64,000 nt of DNA. Origin: Chrysophaeum taylorii. Taxonomy: Eukaryota; Sar; Pelagophyceae; Pelagomonadales; Pelagomonadaceae. Under the pieces are notes generated by a model. The model did no database searches and was not told the origin of the DNA. It saw only the letters and a program-made list of their open reading frames with translations. Position 1 is the first letter of the stretch; the number at the start of each line of letters is the position of its first letter. A program made the translations under genes and the position numbers. Shown here piece by piece: positions 38,981 through 50,693 of the stretch. Location: assembly GCA_029834535.1 (NCBI GenBank), contig JAQMWT010000574.1, forward strand, positions 90,134 through 154,133, in the 5' to 3' direction.

Positions 38981-41900
38981 ATGGTTACTTACCCCGCTGA
39001 TCGTTGCACCCCAACCGTGGTGTTGGTTGTTCCCCTCGAGTTTCAATCCAGGACGTTGTTTGGCGCCGTCATCATCATCGACTTATTAGTGAATTGGGAG
39101 GAGTATGCCGATGCCTTGCGAGGTGCGTCGTTGAGGCAATCACACCCCCTCCCCCGTACGTCTATGACGCTCCTTATGTCACAGGACGACCTGGGCGACA
39201 TGTCGCACCTGCCCGAGAACGTCCAGGCCGGGAAGGCGCTGCTGCAGCAGTACCGCGTGGCCAAGTGGAAAGCCGAGCGGAGCGGTGCGCACCAGTCAAT
39301 CACGACGCGGCTCAACGCGCGGATCCTCGAGCTCGAGGACGCTCTGGCGGGCGTCGAGCTCGAGGCCGAGGACTGCCGTGCTGATCTCGCCGAGAGCTGC
39401 GAGGCGCGCGACGCGCTCGCGGCGAACCTCGACGCCGAGCGCGCCGCCCACGCCGTCCAGGTCGCGCTGCACGCCGAGGAGGTCAAGGCGACGACGGTTC
39501 TGACGCGTGCTGTGGTGACTAAGGAGGTCTCGCGCGATTTCCAGCTCGTGGCGGCGCGCGACGTCGAGGCCGCGATCGAGCGCGAGCTCGAGCTCTCGCG
39601 ACTGGGTGACGCCGCGCTTCGCATGCGCCGGCAGCGTGACGGGGCGCGCACGGCCTATGCCGACGCTCTTATTGCGTCGGAGGCCTCGGAGAAGTGCGTC
39701 GCCTCGCTGGTCAACGAGGTCAGGACGATGGCGCGCGCGGTCGACGCGCAGAGCGCCGCGTCCGACGCGCTGGCGACGAGCGCCGAGAGCGCGACGGCGC
39801 GGGCCGAGCGCGCCGAGCGCCGCGCCGCGGCCGCCGACGGCCGCCGCATCGAGGCCGAGGAGGAGGCAAAGCGCTGCCGCGATCACGCGATGCGTGTCGA
39901 GCGAGATGCGCTCCTCGCGTGCGACCATGCGGCGCGCGGCCTCTCAGACTGCGCTAATTCGCAGCTCGAGGTCGTGCGCCTCCAGTCGCTCCTCGCCGAG
40001 TCGTACCGCGACCTAGAGCGCGCTCTGAAGCGGGGAGCCGACGTCGCCGATGATGACATTATTCCGGCGGAGAAGGCTCGTTGCCTCGAAGGGGATGCCT
40101 CGGTGGTTGACGCGTACACCGCGACCACCAGATCGGAGGATCTCTCAAGAGGAACGACGGGGGCGAACGACGACCGCGCGGTCGAGGCGTCGACGGCGGT
40201 GATCGAGGCGCTGCGGTGCGAGCACGAGCGCGCGACGAGCGAGGCAGCCCGCGCGTCGCGCGCCGCTCTCGACGTGCTCGCCCTCACGCTATCGGGCGAG
40301 AAGGAGGACGCTCTGCGAGCTTCGGCGGCGAGCTTCGAGGCCTCTAGAGACGTCGGCGCGCAGTCGGTCGCGGATGTCGCGGCCTCGAGCGCCGCGGCGT
40401 TCGCGGCCATGGCCGCCGAAGTGGAACGGGGAGACGAGCGCCACGACGAGCTCTTCCAGCGCTTTATCGACAGCGAGGCAGCGGCGCGCGCCAACCTGTC
40501 GCGCGCCGTCGACGAGGGCCGCCGTGCCAAGGACGAGGTTGCCCAGCTACGCGACGAACTCAAGCTCGAGCAGTCGGCGACGGACGAGCTCATGTCTACG
40601 CTCGAAGAGAAGGAGGCGGCTTTCGCTGAGCTCTCGGAGCGCGCGAGGCTCGAGAAGGCGCGGTTCGACGAGACCGAGCTGACGTCGGCGGCAGCGCTGG
40701 CGGCGGCGAGAGATGCCGAGCAGACCGCGCTGCTCGATCTCCAAGCTGCGAATGATCGCAATGACGGGATGCGCAAGGAGCTCGAGAAAACCAAACTCAT
40801 CGAGCCCGGCCCATCTTCGGAAGAGCTGCTCCTCGCGGCGCAGACGGCATGCGCGGCAGCTGTCGACGATCGTCTGGTCGTGGCGCTGTCGATCGAAATG
40901 CGCGCCGACCGTGCCGAGGCAGAATTGGCTGTCTCCGAGGCGATGCTCGAGACACTGCGTCGCGAGCGCGTCGAGCACCGACGAGCCTTGAACGAGGCTG
41001 CGATGGCGGCCTTGGCCCACGCCAAGAGCACGAACGGCACAAACGGCGAGCACCAACGCCTCGAAGCCCGCATTGCCGAAGCCGAGAAAGTGGCGGCCTA
41101 CGCCAAGGCGGAGCTGCTGGCTCTCGAGTCCAAGCTCGAGGATGCTGAGCGACTAGCGGAGGCGGCGAATGGCGAACGCGACGATCTTCAAACCAAGCTC
41201 CAGAACGCCGAGCAGCAAGCGAGGGCTTTGATGAGTGGCGAACGCGACGATCTTCAAACCAAGCTCGAGGATGCCGAACGCGAGATGGCTGTGGTGACGA
41301 ATATGCGCGACGAGCTCGAGACCAAGCTAGACGATGCCGTGCGCGAGGCGTCTGTGGTGACCACCGAACGCGACGATCTGGCGACAAAGCTCCAGGACGC
41401 GGAGCGCCACGCAGTTGCGGTGATGAATGAGCGCGACGAGCGAGTGAAAAAGTTCCAGGACGCGGAGCGCCAGGCAGCTGCGATGACCACTGAGCGCAAC
41501 GAGCTGGCGAAAGAGCTCGAGAACGCCGATAGGCAGGCGACTGCATTTGCCATCGAGCGAAACGAGCTGGTATCGAAGCTCGAGGGCGCCGTGCGTCAGA
41601 CGACAATGGTGACCACCGAGCGAGACGTGCTGGCGACCAAGCTTGAGGATGCCCAGCGCCAGGCCACTGCGGTAACCACCGAACGCAACCAGCTGGCAAC
41701 AAAACTCGAGGACGCCGAGCGCAAGACGATGATTGTGACCACAGAACGAGATGAGCTGGTGACGAAGCTCGAGGATGCCGGACAACAGGTGAGCAGCGTA
41801 GCCACCGAGCGTGACAATCTTGCGACTATGCTCGAGGACGCCGAGCACCATGCGACGGCGGTAGCCACCGAACGCGACGAGTTGGCAATAAAACTTGAGG

Positions 41901-44900
41901 ATTCCGAGCGCAAGGCAGCGGTGGTTACCAAACTTGACGACGACGCAGAGCGCGTAGTGGCCACCGAGCGGGATGAGCTTCAAACCAATCTCAAGGATGC
42001 CGAACGACATGTGGTGGCGTTGAGCACCGAGCGCGATGAGCTTAAGAGCAATCTTGAGGATGCCGAGCGCCGGGTGATGACGGTGGCCTTCGAGCGCGAC
42101 GAGCTTGCAACGAAGCTCGAGTACGCCGAGTGCCAGGTAACTACCGTCGCCATAAAACGCGACGAGTTGGCTAAAAAGGTTGAGGACGCGGAGTGCCAGG
42201 CAACAACGGTGACTACGAAACGCGACGAGCTGGCACAAAAGCTCGAGGATGCCGAGCGCCAGGCAGAAGCGGCGACCGATGAGCGAGACGAGCTTTTTAC
42301 CAAGCTCGACGACGCCGAGCGTCAGGCCGTGGCCGTGGCCAACGAGCGCGATGAGCTTAAGAAGGCAGTGGCCGGGGTTACCAACGAGCGCGATGAGCTC
42401 CAGATTAAGCTCTGCGACACCGCGACCGCTGCGGAGCAAGCCGCGCACATCGCTGCTGCGGATCGACGCGAACTGCATAGTCTCCTTGAGGATGCGCGTG
42501 CTTCTCTTGAGCTGACCACACACGTCTCGAGCTCCGAGTCGCAGGCGCTCACGTCTACGCTGCACGAAGCTCGCGCTGAGTGCCGAGAGCTTGAAACCAA
42601 ACTGGAGGCAGCGCGGGCTGAGGTGGAGGGAGTGGCGCGCGCGACGGAAGCTGAACGCAAGGAATTCCATGCGATGCTCGAGGAGTCCCGGGCGACGGCG
42701 AACAAGGCCGTGACTGAATGCCGAGAACTCCATGCTAGGCTCCAGGAGGCTGAGGCCGACGCAATCGCACAGCTTACCAATGCTGAGGCTGCAGCGACGG
42801 CCATTGCTGATGTGTCTGTTGCAGAGCGTCATATTGTTGACGCGACAAGGAGCACTGAACGTGAAGAGCTGCTGCGCAAGCTGCATGACGCTGAGGCCGC
42901 AACGCAGGCAGCTACGTCTGATTGCCGCGAGTTGGAAGCCAAATTGAAAGAGACGCTTGCCTCCGCAACAACTGCGGCCGAAACTGCAAACGCTGAGCTC
43001 GAGGAGTTGCGAGCAAAGCTGAGCGAGGCAGAGGCTTCCACAACAGAAACGGCAGAAGCGGCCCGCGCAGAGGTTGGCGACTTGAGAGCCAAGTTGGACG
43101 AGATGAACGCGGTAGCCACATCCGCGGCTGAAGTGGCCGATGCTGAGCTGGATGAGTTACGCGCCAAGCTGAACGAAGCGAACACCGCAGTGGCGGCCGT
43201 GGCCAAAGCGGCTGAAGTCGACATTGGGGACTTGCGAGCCAAGCTCAGAGATGCCGAGGCCGCGGCAAACGCTGACTATCTCGGTCTCGAATCGAGGTGC
43301 CTCGAGGCCGAGAGCGCCTTGGCGAAAGCCACTAGGTCCGCATACACCGAACGGCAAGCGCTGCTGGACCGGCTGCAACACGCGATGGCCACCGCAACAA
43401 CATGCACCACAAATGGATCGATGTCATTTGCTGTCGAGTGCGAGACAACAGCAACGAAGGCTGTCGATGGCGTGCGCCGGGAGCTTGCTGCAGCACAAAA
43501 CGTGACCGAGCGGCTTCGCGCCGATTTGGATGTTCTGAGCGTGCCGCGCGCTGTTGTCGTCGCCGCCTCATCAGCGACAATCGACCAAGAAAAAAGTGTC
43601 GAGGCGCTCGAGGTTTACTTGCGCGCGAGCAGTTTGGGTGTGCGCGCAGCCAAGGCTGAGGCCGGGGCTGCAGAAGCTAGCGTGAATTCATTGCGGGCTT
43701 ACCGCGAGGCATTCGCCGCGTCGATGGCCGCATCGAGCCGCGCCGAGCGCGTGGATTTGCAGTTGGAGTGTGCGAAATACCGCGCGTGTTCGATTTCCCT
43801 TGATGCGCGGCTTGCGGAGGCGTGCGCGTCCAATGCTGCAAACACGAACCAGCTCGCAACTGAGGCGGAGCTGTTGCGGACGGCGTTGGATACCGTTAAG
43901 TCTGAGCGAGAAGCGTTACGTACCGACACCGACTTGCTCCAGCAGGCCCTCGACCACCTCAAGGCAGAGAACGTGGACCTAAAGAGGCTTCGGCACACGC
44001 AGCGCAATGGGTCGTCGCTAAAAGATCAGGTCATTGCTGAAGTTGACGACGACGAAGTGGAAGCGTTGGAAGAGAACACGCACCGCCAAGTCGCCGCGAC
44101 GCCAATGACGCACAATGGGAGCGCGATGAGCAGCCTAACAACGGGAGCCGCTCCCGCATCACCGGCCGCGATCGAGCAACTGCGATCGATGGCGGCAGCG
44201 TGCGAAGACAAGATCCGCGTTCATGTCGAGGCAGCAGCTGACAGCATTGCCATTGCCTTCACAAAAGAGTATGAGAAGCGCGACGAGCTCAAGCGCGCCG
44301 TCGTACGCTACCGCGAAGAACGCGACTCGGCGCGCTTCGAACGGGATGCCGAACGCCGCCGCGCGGACGCCGCCGCGCAAGCTGCTGAGGAGGCGCTGGT
44401 AAAGGCTGGTTCGCAGCGCGACGAGGCTCTTGAGCGCGCCGCGGCCGCCGAGGACGAGCTGGCACTTCAGCGCGGTTTTGGTCAGGATTGTCTGACCGAC
44501 GATTCGTTCATCCGAACTCTCACCACCACTCTCAGTACCTGCAAGGACTCCCTCGTTGACCCGAGTGCCGTCGACGCGCTTCTAGCTGACCTCTCATCGA
44601 GCTCCGCGCAGGCAACCGACGAGCGTCGCCGGATCGAACGCGCGTTAGTGACGGCCGTTCGCGAGCGCGACGATGCTGTTGCAATGCATCGTACAGACGT
44701 GGCTCGGATCGCGGAGGCCGAGGCGCACGCGGCGCGCGTCGAGGCTGCACGCGCCGAGGCGCTCCAGGCAGCTGCCGAGCGTCGTGCGGCGCTTATCGAA
44801 TCCTCCAACCACGCCGACGAGCTCCGGGTCCGAGATGACAAGATCGACACGCTTCGACGCGACGTCCACGAAGCTACCCGAGCAAAGGTGGTCGCCGAGA

Positions 44901-45316
44901 AGGCAGCCAAGAAGAGCGCGCAGCGCATGCGCGATCTTGAACAGCGTCTCGAACGTGACGCGTCGCGCTGCGAACGACTCGAGGCCCACGCCGCAGACCT
45001 TCTCTCTCAGCTCGCACACGCCGAACGCGCGAGGGCTGCTCTCGCGGCATCAAAGCACGACGTAGTCGACGAGAATCAGCCGTCGAGCTCTCAATTGAAA
45101 AAAATCAACAATTCCGAGAGCAAGTCGTTCCGAGACGAGCTACGTACGTTGCGACTTGAGAACATCGAACTACGCTCGCACCGCGACGAGCTGGTGGACG
45201 ATGTCGCCCATTTGAAATCGGAGCTTAGTCGCACGCGCCTAGTCTTGATGGGCCTCGAGCACTACTCCAACGCTTCATCGAGTGCGGGGACGTTGGCGAC
45301 TACGGCGACGTTGTGA
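38981..45316 (+). CDS. Giant coiled-coil protein with 21-residue repeats
   Basis: About 2111 residues if translation starts at ATG 38981; ATGs at 39164 or 39176 are alternatives, as coiled-coil character begins after them. Nearly the whole protein is Ala/Glu/Arg/Leu-rich coiled coil. Bases about 41160-42420 hold roughly 20 tandem copies of a 21-residue unit, ERDELATKLEDAERQATAV plus two, which is exactly three heptads (63 bp). Clusters with Cys-Arg-Glu-Leu and Arg-Ala-Lys-Leu follow. The end (LRLENIELRSHRDELVDDVA) is also coiled. No motor or enzymatic domain is seen. Such proteins serve as filaments, tethers or centrosomal and Golgi scaffolds; which one cannot be told. Confidence 0.7.
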   Translation: MVTYPADRCTPTVVLVVPLEFQSRTLFGAVIIIDLLVNWEEYADALRGASLRQSHPLPRTSMTLLMSQDDLGDMSHLPENVQAGKALLQQYRVAKWKAERSGAHQSITTRLNARILELEDALAGVELEAEDCRADLAESCEARDALAANLDAERAAHAVQVALHAEEVKATTVLTRAVVTKEVSRDFQLVAARDVEAAIERELELSRLGDAALRMRRQRDGARTAYADALIASEASEKCVASLVNEVRTMARAVDAQSAASDALATSAESATARAERAERRAAAADGRRIEAEEEAKRCRDHAMRVERDALLACDHAARGLSDCANSQLEVVRLQSLLAESYRDLERALKRGADVADDDIIPAEKARCLEGDASVVDAYTATTRSEDLSRGTTGANDDRAVEASTAVIEALRCEHERATSEAARASRAALDVLALTLSGEKEDALRASAASFEASRDVGAQSVADVAASSAAAFAAMAAEVERGDERHDELFQRFIDSEAAARANLSRAVDEGRRAKDEVAQLRDELKLEQSATDELMSTLEEKEAAFAELSERARLEKARFDETELTSAAALAAARDAEQTALLDLQAANDRNDGMRKELEKTKLIEPGPSSEELLLAAQTACAAAVDDRLVVALSIEMRADRAEAELAVSEAMLETLRRERVEHRRALNEAAMAALAHAKSTNGTNGEHQRLEARIAEAEKVAAYAKAELLALESKLEDAERLAEAANGERDDLQTKLQNAEQQARALMSGERDDLQTKLEDAEREMAVVTNMRDELETKLDDAVREASVVTTERDDLATKLQDAERHAVAVMNERDERVKKFQDAERQAAAMTTERNELAKELENADRQATAFAIERNELVSKLEGAVRQTTMVTTERDVLATKLEDAQRQATAVTTERNQLATKLEDAERKTMIVTTERDELVTKLEDAGQQVSSVATERDNLATMLEDAEHHATAVATERDELAIKLEDSERKAAVVTKLDDDAERVVATERDELQTNLKDAERHVVALSTERDELKSNLEDAERRVMTVAFERDELATKLEYAECQVTTVAIKRDELAKKVEDAECQATTVTTKRDELAQKLEDAERQAEAATDERDELFTKLDDAERQAVAVANERDELKKAVAGVTNERDELQIKLCDTATAAEQAAHIAAADRRELHSLLEDARASLELTTHVSSSESQALTSTLHEARAECRELETKLEAARAEVEGVARATEAERKEFHAMLEESRATANKAVTECRELHARLQEAEADAIAQLTNAEAAATAIADVSVAERHIVDATRSTEREELLRKLHDAEAATQAATSDCRELEAKLKETLASATTAAETANAELEELRAKLSEAEASTTETAEAARAEVGDLRAKLDEMNAVATSAAEVADAELDELRAKLNEANTAVAAVAKAAEVDIGDLRAKLRDAEAAANADYLGLESRCLEAESALAKATRSAYTERQALLDRLQHAMATATTCTTNGSMSFAVECETTATKAVDGVRRELAAAQNVTERLRADLDVLSVPRAVVVAASSATIDQEKSVEALEVYLRASSLGVRAAKAEAGAAEASVNSLRAYREAFAASMAASSRAERVDLQLECAKYRACSISLDARLAEACASNAANTNQLATEAELLRTALDTVKSEREALRTDTDLLQQALDHLKAENVDLKRLRHTQRNGSSLKDQVIAEVDDDEVEALEENTHRQVAATPMTHNGSAMSSLTTGAAPASPAAIEQLRSMAAACEDKIRVHVEAAADSIAIAFTKEYEKRDELKRAVVRYREERDSARFERDAERRRADAAAQAAEEALVKAGSQRDEALERAAAAEDELALQRGFGQDCLTDDSFIRTLTTTLSTCKDSLVDPSAVDALLADLSSSSAQATDERRRIERALVTAVRERDDAVAMHRTDVARIAEAEAHAARVEAARAEALQAAAERRAALIESSNHADELRVRDDKIDTLRRDVHEATRAKVVAEKAAKKSAQRMRDLEQRLERDASRCERLEAHAADLLSQLAHAERARAALAASKHDVVDENQPSSSQLKKINNSESKSFRDELRTLRLENIELRSHRDELVDDVAHLKSELSRTRLVLMGLEHYSNASSSAGTLATTATL
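41160..42420 (+). repeat. 63-bp coding tandem repeats (three heptads each)
   Basis: About 20 imperfect 63-bp units, each encoding 'xERDELxxKLEDAERxAxxVx'. Substitutions are spread over all units, but unit length is held at 21 residues; one place (near 41930) is shortened. Confidence 0.8.
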
Positions 45317-47374
45317 ATCTTCTAGTTGCTCTTCTCCACCCATTCACCACTACCCCCTTCTTTCATGTTTGCCCGGAAGAGTGCACTCACGCCCCGTTCC
45401 GCACACCCTGTGCCATTCTTCTCGTATTTGTATTTGCCCCACACGCCCTGCTCTGTGAGAGCAGAACACATTCCCTAACTCACCCCTCTTTGTTGCATGG
45501 TGTGTGGAAACGGTGCTGTTGAGTGCGCTACGTAAACGTATAAGCCGCAAGACGTGCGTCGGAGATAAGCGTCCAGCGACACAACGCTGGGCGGCGGCGA
45601 AGATGGTCTTCGACGCTAGACGACTCCGCACTCTCCGAAATTATGCCGGCACTATTGGAACCCCAAGGACTCTTCTTTCCCAGCCATTATCGACCAACGA
45701 CGCCCCTCCGAGCGTGGGTGCCTCCCATGTATGAGCGTGGGTCCCTCCCTTCTCTCGCGGTGGTCTCGCAAAACGCGCCAGTGCACTCCTGCCACGCCGA
45801 AAGTAAGCTTGAGAGGAAGCTTCTAATCGCAATAATAATAATAAGCATGAGCAGTGCAGCAACGACACTTTCGGGAGCAAAGACCGAGGCGCCATCATCA
45901 CCGCCAAGCTAACTGCAGACTTTCGCACAAACCGACGGTGGTTCCGACGTTTTTTATTGTCAAACGGTAGTTTTCGCCGATGGAGTGGGGCGGAATATTT
46001 GATGGCGCGAAGTCCTCAACTGGATGATTTCAATTAGTACTATCTTCGCCAATTTCGCCACAATCTCGATGATACATACTTGAAATGTGTATTTATACTA
46101 ACGTGGCAGTCGTACACAAGACTCTGCACACACCCACCTCTTAGCAGTCGACATTTAAAGACTCTGCACGAACTTATTTCGTCATTCGCCATGCTTATCC
46201 GCCGGGGTAAGTTGGGCCGCCCACAGGGCAGGTAATGTAAAAGAATGGAGCAGCGTCGGCAGATGCACTTGACGCGCCTGGCGGCAACGTCAGTGGATCG
46301 GTATTCCCTGAAGCGAGACTCCGGTGGATCCGTTAAACCAGGGAAAATGTCGGGAGTTGAATAGCAAGGCAGCTGTGGAGGGGGGGGTTGGGGTTGAGAA
46401 CCTTCCAAAAGCAGCAGTCGAAGACTCAAAGTTGACCCTGCAGTAACTCCAATACCCGGACGACCGTCGTATTGCGACAACTCGGAACTGTGCCTCGCCT
46501 CAGCGACCCTCTGGCAACCATTGCATTCCAGCAAGAAACACGAAAGAGGAACGGGACGTTTTGCGGACCATTGACCCTCGCCACAACACCGCCATTTCTA
46601 TATCGCGGAGACCGCACCAACGGTCTCGACATTTGAGTGATTTTGATGGAAAGGTGCCACGGGCCTATGGATCACGAGAAAACCGAGAAAAGAAGAATGA
46701 GCCTGGTCCGGGCGCTAGATGTGACCCAGCACGCATACAAGCACGTCTACTCGTAACTCCCACTTCCATGTTTCCAAAGTGAATTTTGATCCTTCCGACT
46801 CCTTCTTTTTCCGAGGTCGCATATACAAGGTCCATTCGTTTGCGTATTGGCCAAACCAACCCATTGACCGTGATGGCGCAGTAGGCCCTTGTGTTCTTAC
46901 GACGTCTCTCTTTCCGATCGAGTTTATGTCTCCGTCGCCCGCAATTATCGCAGTGGGTCCTCCGAATCTGCCGGTCGCCCAGTAACCCCCCAGCGAAAAG
47001 TGGCCCCATTTACCAATAGCCGACGGTTGGTGTCATCATCCCTTAAAATAGTCTGAAACTGTGCGGCGTCCTAGGGGAAGGCGATGGCGCATCGCCGTTC
47101 ATGTCCTGCGATGTGTTGAGTAGTTTACGTGGTGGCGTACTGCCTCAAGCGATAGAGACGACTCATGGAGAGGAAAGAGACAAGCGACGAGGACCAGTGT
47201 AATAAATTGTTTTGTCGCGCAGCGGCGCTTTTTCAGAACATTCTGCCTGGAAGGACAACGCGTTATATTGTTACAGCAACTGGTAGTGCAAGCGATGAGT
47301 TCGGAACTTTGGTATTTTTCTTTGACCGAGGAACTTATTATTGGTTGGAAAAAAAATCTCTAGGCAATCGATCC
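45317..47374. other. Long spacer with one solo GTCGACTGC element
   Basis: No gene recognised on either strand. It holds ATA-type repeats near 45828-45846 and the 30-bp insertion at 46130-46159. Confidence 0.45.
46130..46159 (-). mobile_element. Solo GTCGACTGC mini-element with target duplication
   Basis: A 30-bp insert (complement starts TTTAAATGTCGACTGCTAAG). Flanks are GACTCTGCAC at 46120-46129 and again at 46160-46169; the match can be read as 12 bp including the preceding AA. The direct duplication shows insertion rather than chance resemblance. Confidence 0.75.
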
Positions 47375-50300
47375 CTACGTACGAAGTGTAAGCGCACACA
47401 AAGGAATGCGTACCGCGAGATTGGCAGGCGTTTTCGGCCGGAGCGACGTGAGCAAAGTTGGCCTGTCGACGTCGAGCAGCGAGTTGCGATTTGGGTTGTA
47501 AGGCACAGACGAGGTCCTGTTGTTGTAGGCGGAAGGGCGCACTGTAGGACGTGTCGAAAAGCGCGTCGATGCGATCGAGGGACGGAAATCGCCCGTTGGG
47601 TCCGATACCCTGGTCGACACAGACGTTGCTGCCGCCTCTGCGACAGCCCTGGTGATGACGCTCGGGTCGTCGAGAGCCCGAGACTGGAACTCGAGAGAGT
47701 TTCCGGCCCACAATAACATGACCTTGACCAGGTCGACGGCGAAGAATGCGGCGATGTCGAAGATCCAGATGCCGGCGATCGCACGCCACGACAGGTTGGT
47801 AGCGACAATGATGTGGAACGCGCAGAGCAATGTGGAGATGATGTTGCCGAGCATGACGCTCAGGAAAAGGTTACGCGAGGGTGGCTTGGTGAGGAGGACG
47901 GGCTTTGGGGCCCGGCAGAGGAAGATGAGAAGCTCGACCGAAATGGAAATTTGGAGATAGACGCAGGCCATGCGTTTCTTGTAATGGTCGTTGTTCGTCC
48001 AGCCATCGATCCCCGTGACCCAACCCCCGACGATATAAAAGACGACCGACGCAATCGACTGGAGCACGCCGAGGCCAGTGCTACCGACAAGGAGGCTCAG
48101 CGTTTCCGGGATTTCGGGGTTAGGGCTGGGCTCTACCGTGTCGTGGGCGATCGGCGTCATCGTGACATCGTTAAAGAGCGCCAGCAAGATGACATAGATT
48201 GGAGGCAGCTCGTCGTTCCACCCAAAAATGAGAGCGCAAAGCACTAGGACTATTTGGATCGTGGCGGCTACGCGGTAGAGTACGTAGGCGCGCAGGCGGC
48301 GGAAGATGAGTCGCGCCTCGTAAACACCTGCGTAGATCGCCGACCTACGAGCAAGTCACGATTTGGGTCGCGGTAAACTTATAACTCACAGTCCCGGCCT
48401 CGTCAGGACGATGTCCGCCGCATTTGTCGCTGCGTCCGTGGCTCCTTCAACCGCTATGCCGACCTGGGCTTGCGCGAGAGCAGCCGCGTCGTTGACGCCG
48501 TCGCCAGTCATGCCGACAACGAGGCCGCGATTCTGTAGGACGACGACGACTTCGCGCTTGTCCATTGGCATGACCTGCGTGACACGATGCGGTGCTCTTT
48601 CGGAACACGACGACGTGCCTGGGCGAAGCCATCGGCGGTCATAATGGTTTCGTCACGGACCGCGCTCGCAGGCCACAATTCAGACTGGTGGAGTATCTGG
48701 TCGCCGAGTCCGATGAGCCGGGCAGTTTCTCGCGCGATGTTGACGTGATCTCCGGTTATCATTTTGACAGAGATGCCTGCGCGGTTAATGGCCTGGATGG
48801 TGGCGGAGGTATCGACGCGCGGCGGATCGAGCATTGGCACCAAGCCCACGAGCCGCATTTCGCCCTCCTTCGTCTCGGTGTCATTGTAAAATGCAGCACA
48901 AACCGCGATCGTCTTGTATCCAGCAGCCGAAAGGACCGCGTCAGCGGCGAACGCGCGCGCGCGCACGCCGCCGCCGCGGCCCTTCGCGGCATCCCTCGCC
49001 GCGTCAGCCGCCGTCGAGCCCTCCTTGACTTCGACTGCTCCGCTCGTGACATCCGTACTCGCGAGCGTTGCAACCTTCTGGTCCATCGTCTTGGACTCGC
49101 GATCGACGCCGGCGCATACCCACTGCTCGATTCCCGTGTCGTCGCCCGTGTCAAGAATCTTGTCTAGCAAGCCTTTAGCAATACGCACGACGGGCTGATT
49201 GTTGCTCGCTTGACGCCGGTACCGCGTGACGGCGCGCTTGACATCGGGATTAAAGCCGTCGAATTTCTCGCGTTGCCCGTATAGTTCGACGCGCGCTCCG
49301 CCGCCCGCGGCGTGATTTTCGTGCTCTGGGTCTTGTTCGCCGGGTCTTGCAAATTTTGCGTGAAACGCCCGGAAGACGGCGGCGTCAATTGGGTCTTCGA
49401 GGTTGGAGGGATTAGAAGCGAGCGCGCAGAGCGTCAAGCAGTCTTCTTTTGTCAGACGGGGTTTGGCCTCGCCCAAAACGTCGTCGTCCGCGGCGAGCCA
49501 GATCATGTCGGGTATTATGGACATCTTGGCCGTCGTGAGCGTGCCTGTCTTGTCGCTATTCAGCACCGTCATTGATGCGATCTCCTGGAGCGCCGTGGTG
49601 TGCGTGACGATCGCCCCGTGGTGGGCCATCTCTCGCGCCCCGAGGGCCATCGTAACCTGCAACACGAGCGGCAGCGCGATAGGCACGGCGCCGATGACGA
49701 GCGACAGGCTCACGAGCAACACGTGGGCAAATGGCTCGTGCCTCACCAAGAGCTGGACAAAGAAGACTACACCCGTCACGCAGAGCGAACAGACGATGAG
49801 CATCTTGACAACAGCCATGATCTTCGCCTCGAAGAGCGACATCTGGCGCGGACCGGCCTTGGTCTCGGCGACCATCGCGGCCGCCTGGCCGATCTCGGTC
49901 TGTGTTCCAGTTGCAGTTACGATGCACATGCACTCTCCTTGCACCACCAAACACCCCGACAGCATCCGGCGCCCAATGGTGTTCGGCACCCCATAAAGAA
50001 TTTCGACGTCCTCCTTTGTCTCGGCCTCGCGGTTCCTCGGCACCGTCCACGGGATCGGCTCGCCCGTGAGCGCCGCTGTATCGACCTTGACCGCGTCGCC
50101 TTCGTACCACAGCGCGTCCGCCGGCACCGCCTGTCCTCCCCGAAGCGCGACAAGGTCACCAGGTACCAACTCGGCGACGTCCACCGCCGACACCCTGCCG
50201 TCCCGCATTACCGACACTTCCTGGATGAGCTCGTCCCTCAGTGCGTCGAGCGAAGCCATCGCTTTCGTCTCCTCATAGTACCCGATGCAAGCATTGAGCA

Positions 50301-50693
50301 ACACCATAAACAAGATGATCCCGAAATCCTCCCAGTCTTGCACGGCCGCCGCCAACAAGCATGCTAGGATCAACATGGCCTGCAGCGCCGCCTCTCGAGG
50401 GGTGCATAGCAAATGTCATCACCCACCGGCATCGTGCCGTTGAACTGCCGCACGAAGACCTGTGCTCCACACGAACTGCAGGAGCCCTAGGAACGAAAGC
50501 GCACCTTCCAGAGCGGCACCTTTTCAATAGGGACCTCGTTGCGCCCGAACCGCTCCAAGCGCGCGGCAGCCTCTGCGCTCGAAAGACCCATGCCCGCGAC
50601 CCCCACCTCTACGTCGGTGATCGGGTTTGCCGTGTCCTCGCCTTTGGAGTCGCTGGGCTGACCCGTCTCGACGTTAAAGCTCTTCCGGACCAT
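47375..50693 (-). CDS. P-type (P3A) plasma-membrane proton ATPase, five exons
   Basis: Exons 50505-50693, 50427-50459, 48619-50391, 48390-48574 and 47375-48344, 1049 residues. Introns: 45, 35, 44 and 45 nt; the 44-nt one starts with GC, the frame allowing no GT donor. Marks: [19 protein letters not shown] at the N-terminus, [11 protein letters not shown] before the first helix, [10 protein letters not shown] (residue about 183; actuator TGES is TGEP), phosphorylation site [10 protein letters not shown] (Asp about 354), [12 protein letters not shown], and [16 protein letters not shown]. The C-terminus has the expected helices ([20 protein letters not shown]) and a Ser/Arg-rich tail. It pumps protons out of the cell and energises transport. 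The nucleotide-binding domain carries a long Ala/Thr-rich insert. Head to head with the gene at 50862. Confidence 0.9.

Noticed and set aside
39883-42886. Minus-strand frames of 396 and 519 codons opposite the coiled coil
   Set aside because: Ser/Ala-rich antisense images of Glu/Arg/Leu codons in the repeat array.
46040-46990. Several short frames on both strands
   Set aside because: No domain, no coding bias and overlapping frames; one is crossed by the mini-element insertion.
47165-47716. Plus-strand open frame of 183 codons
   Set aside because: It overlaps the C-terminal exon of the proton ATPase on the other strand and is low-complexity Arg-rich sequence.
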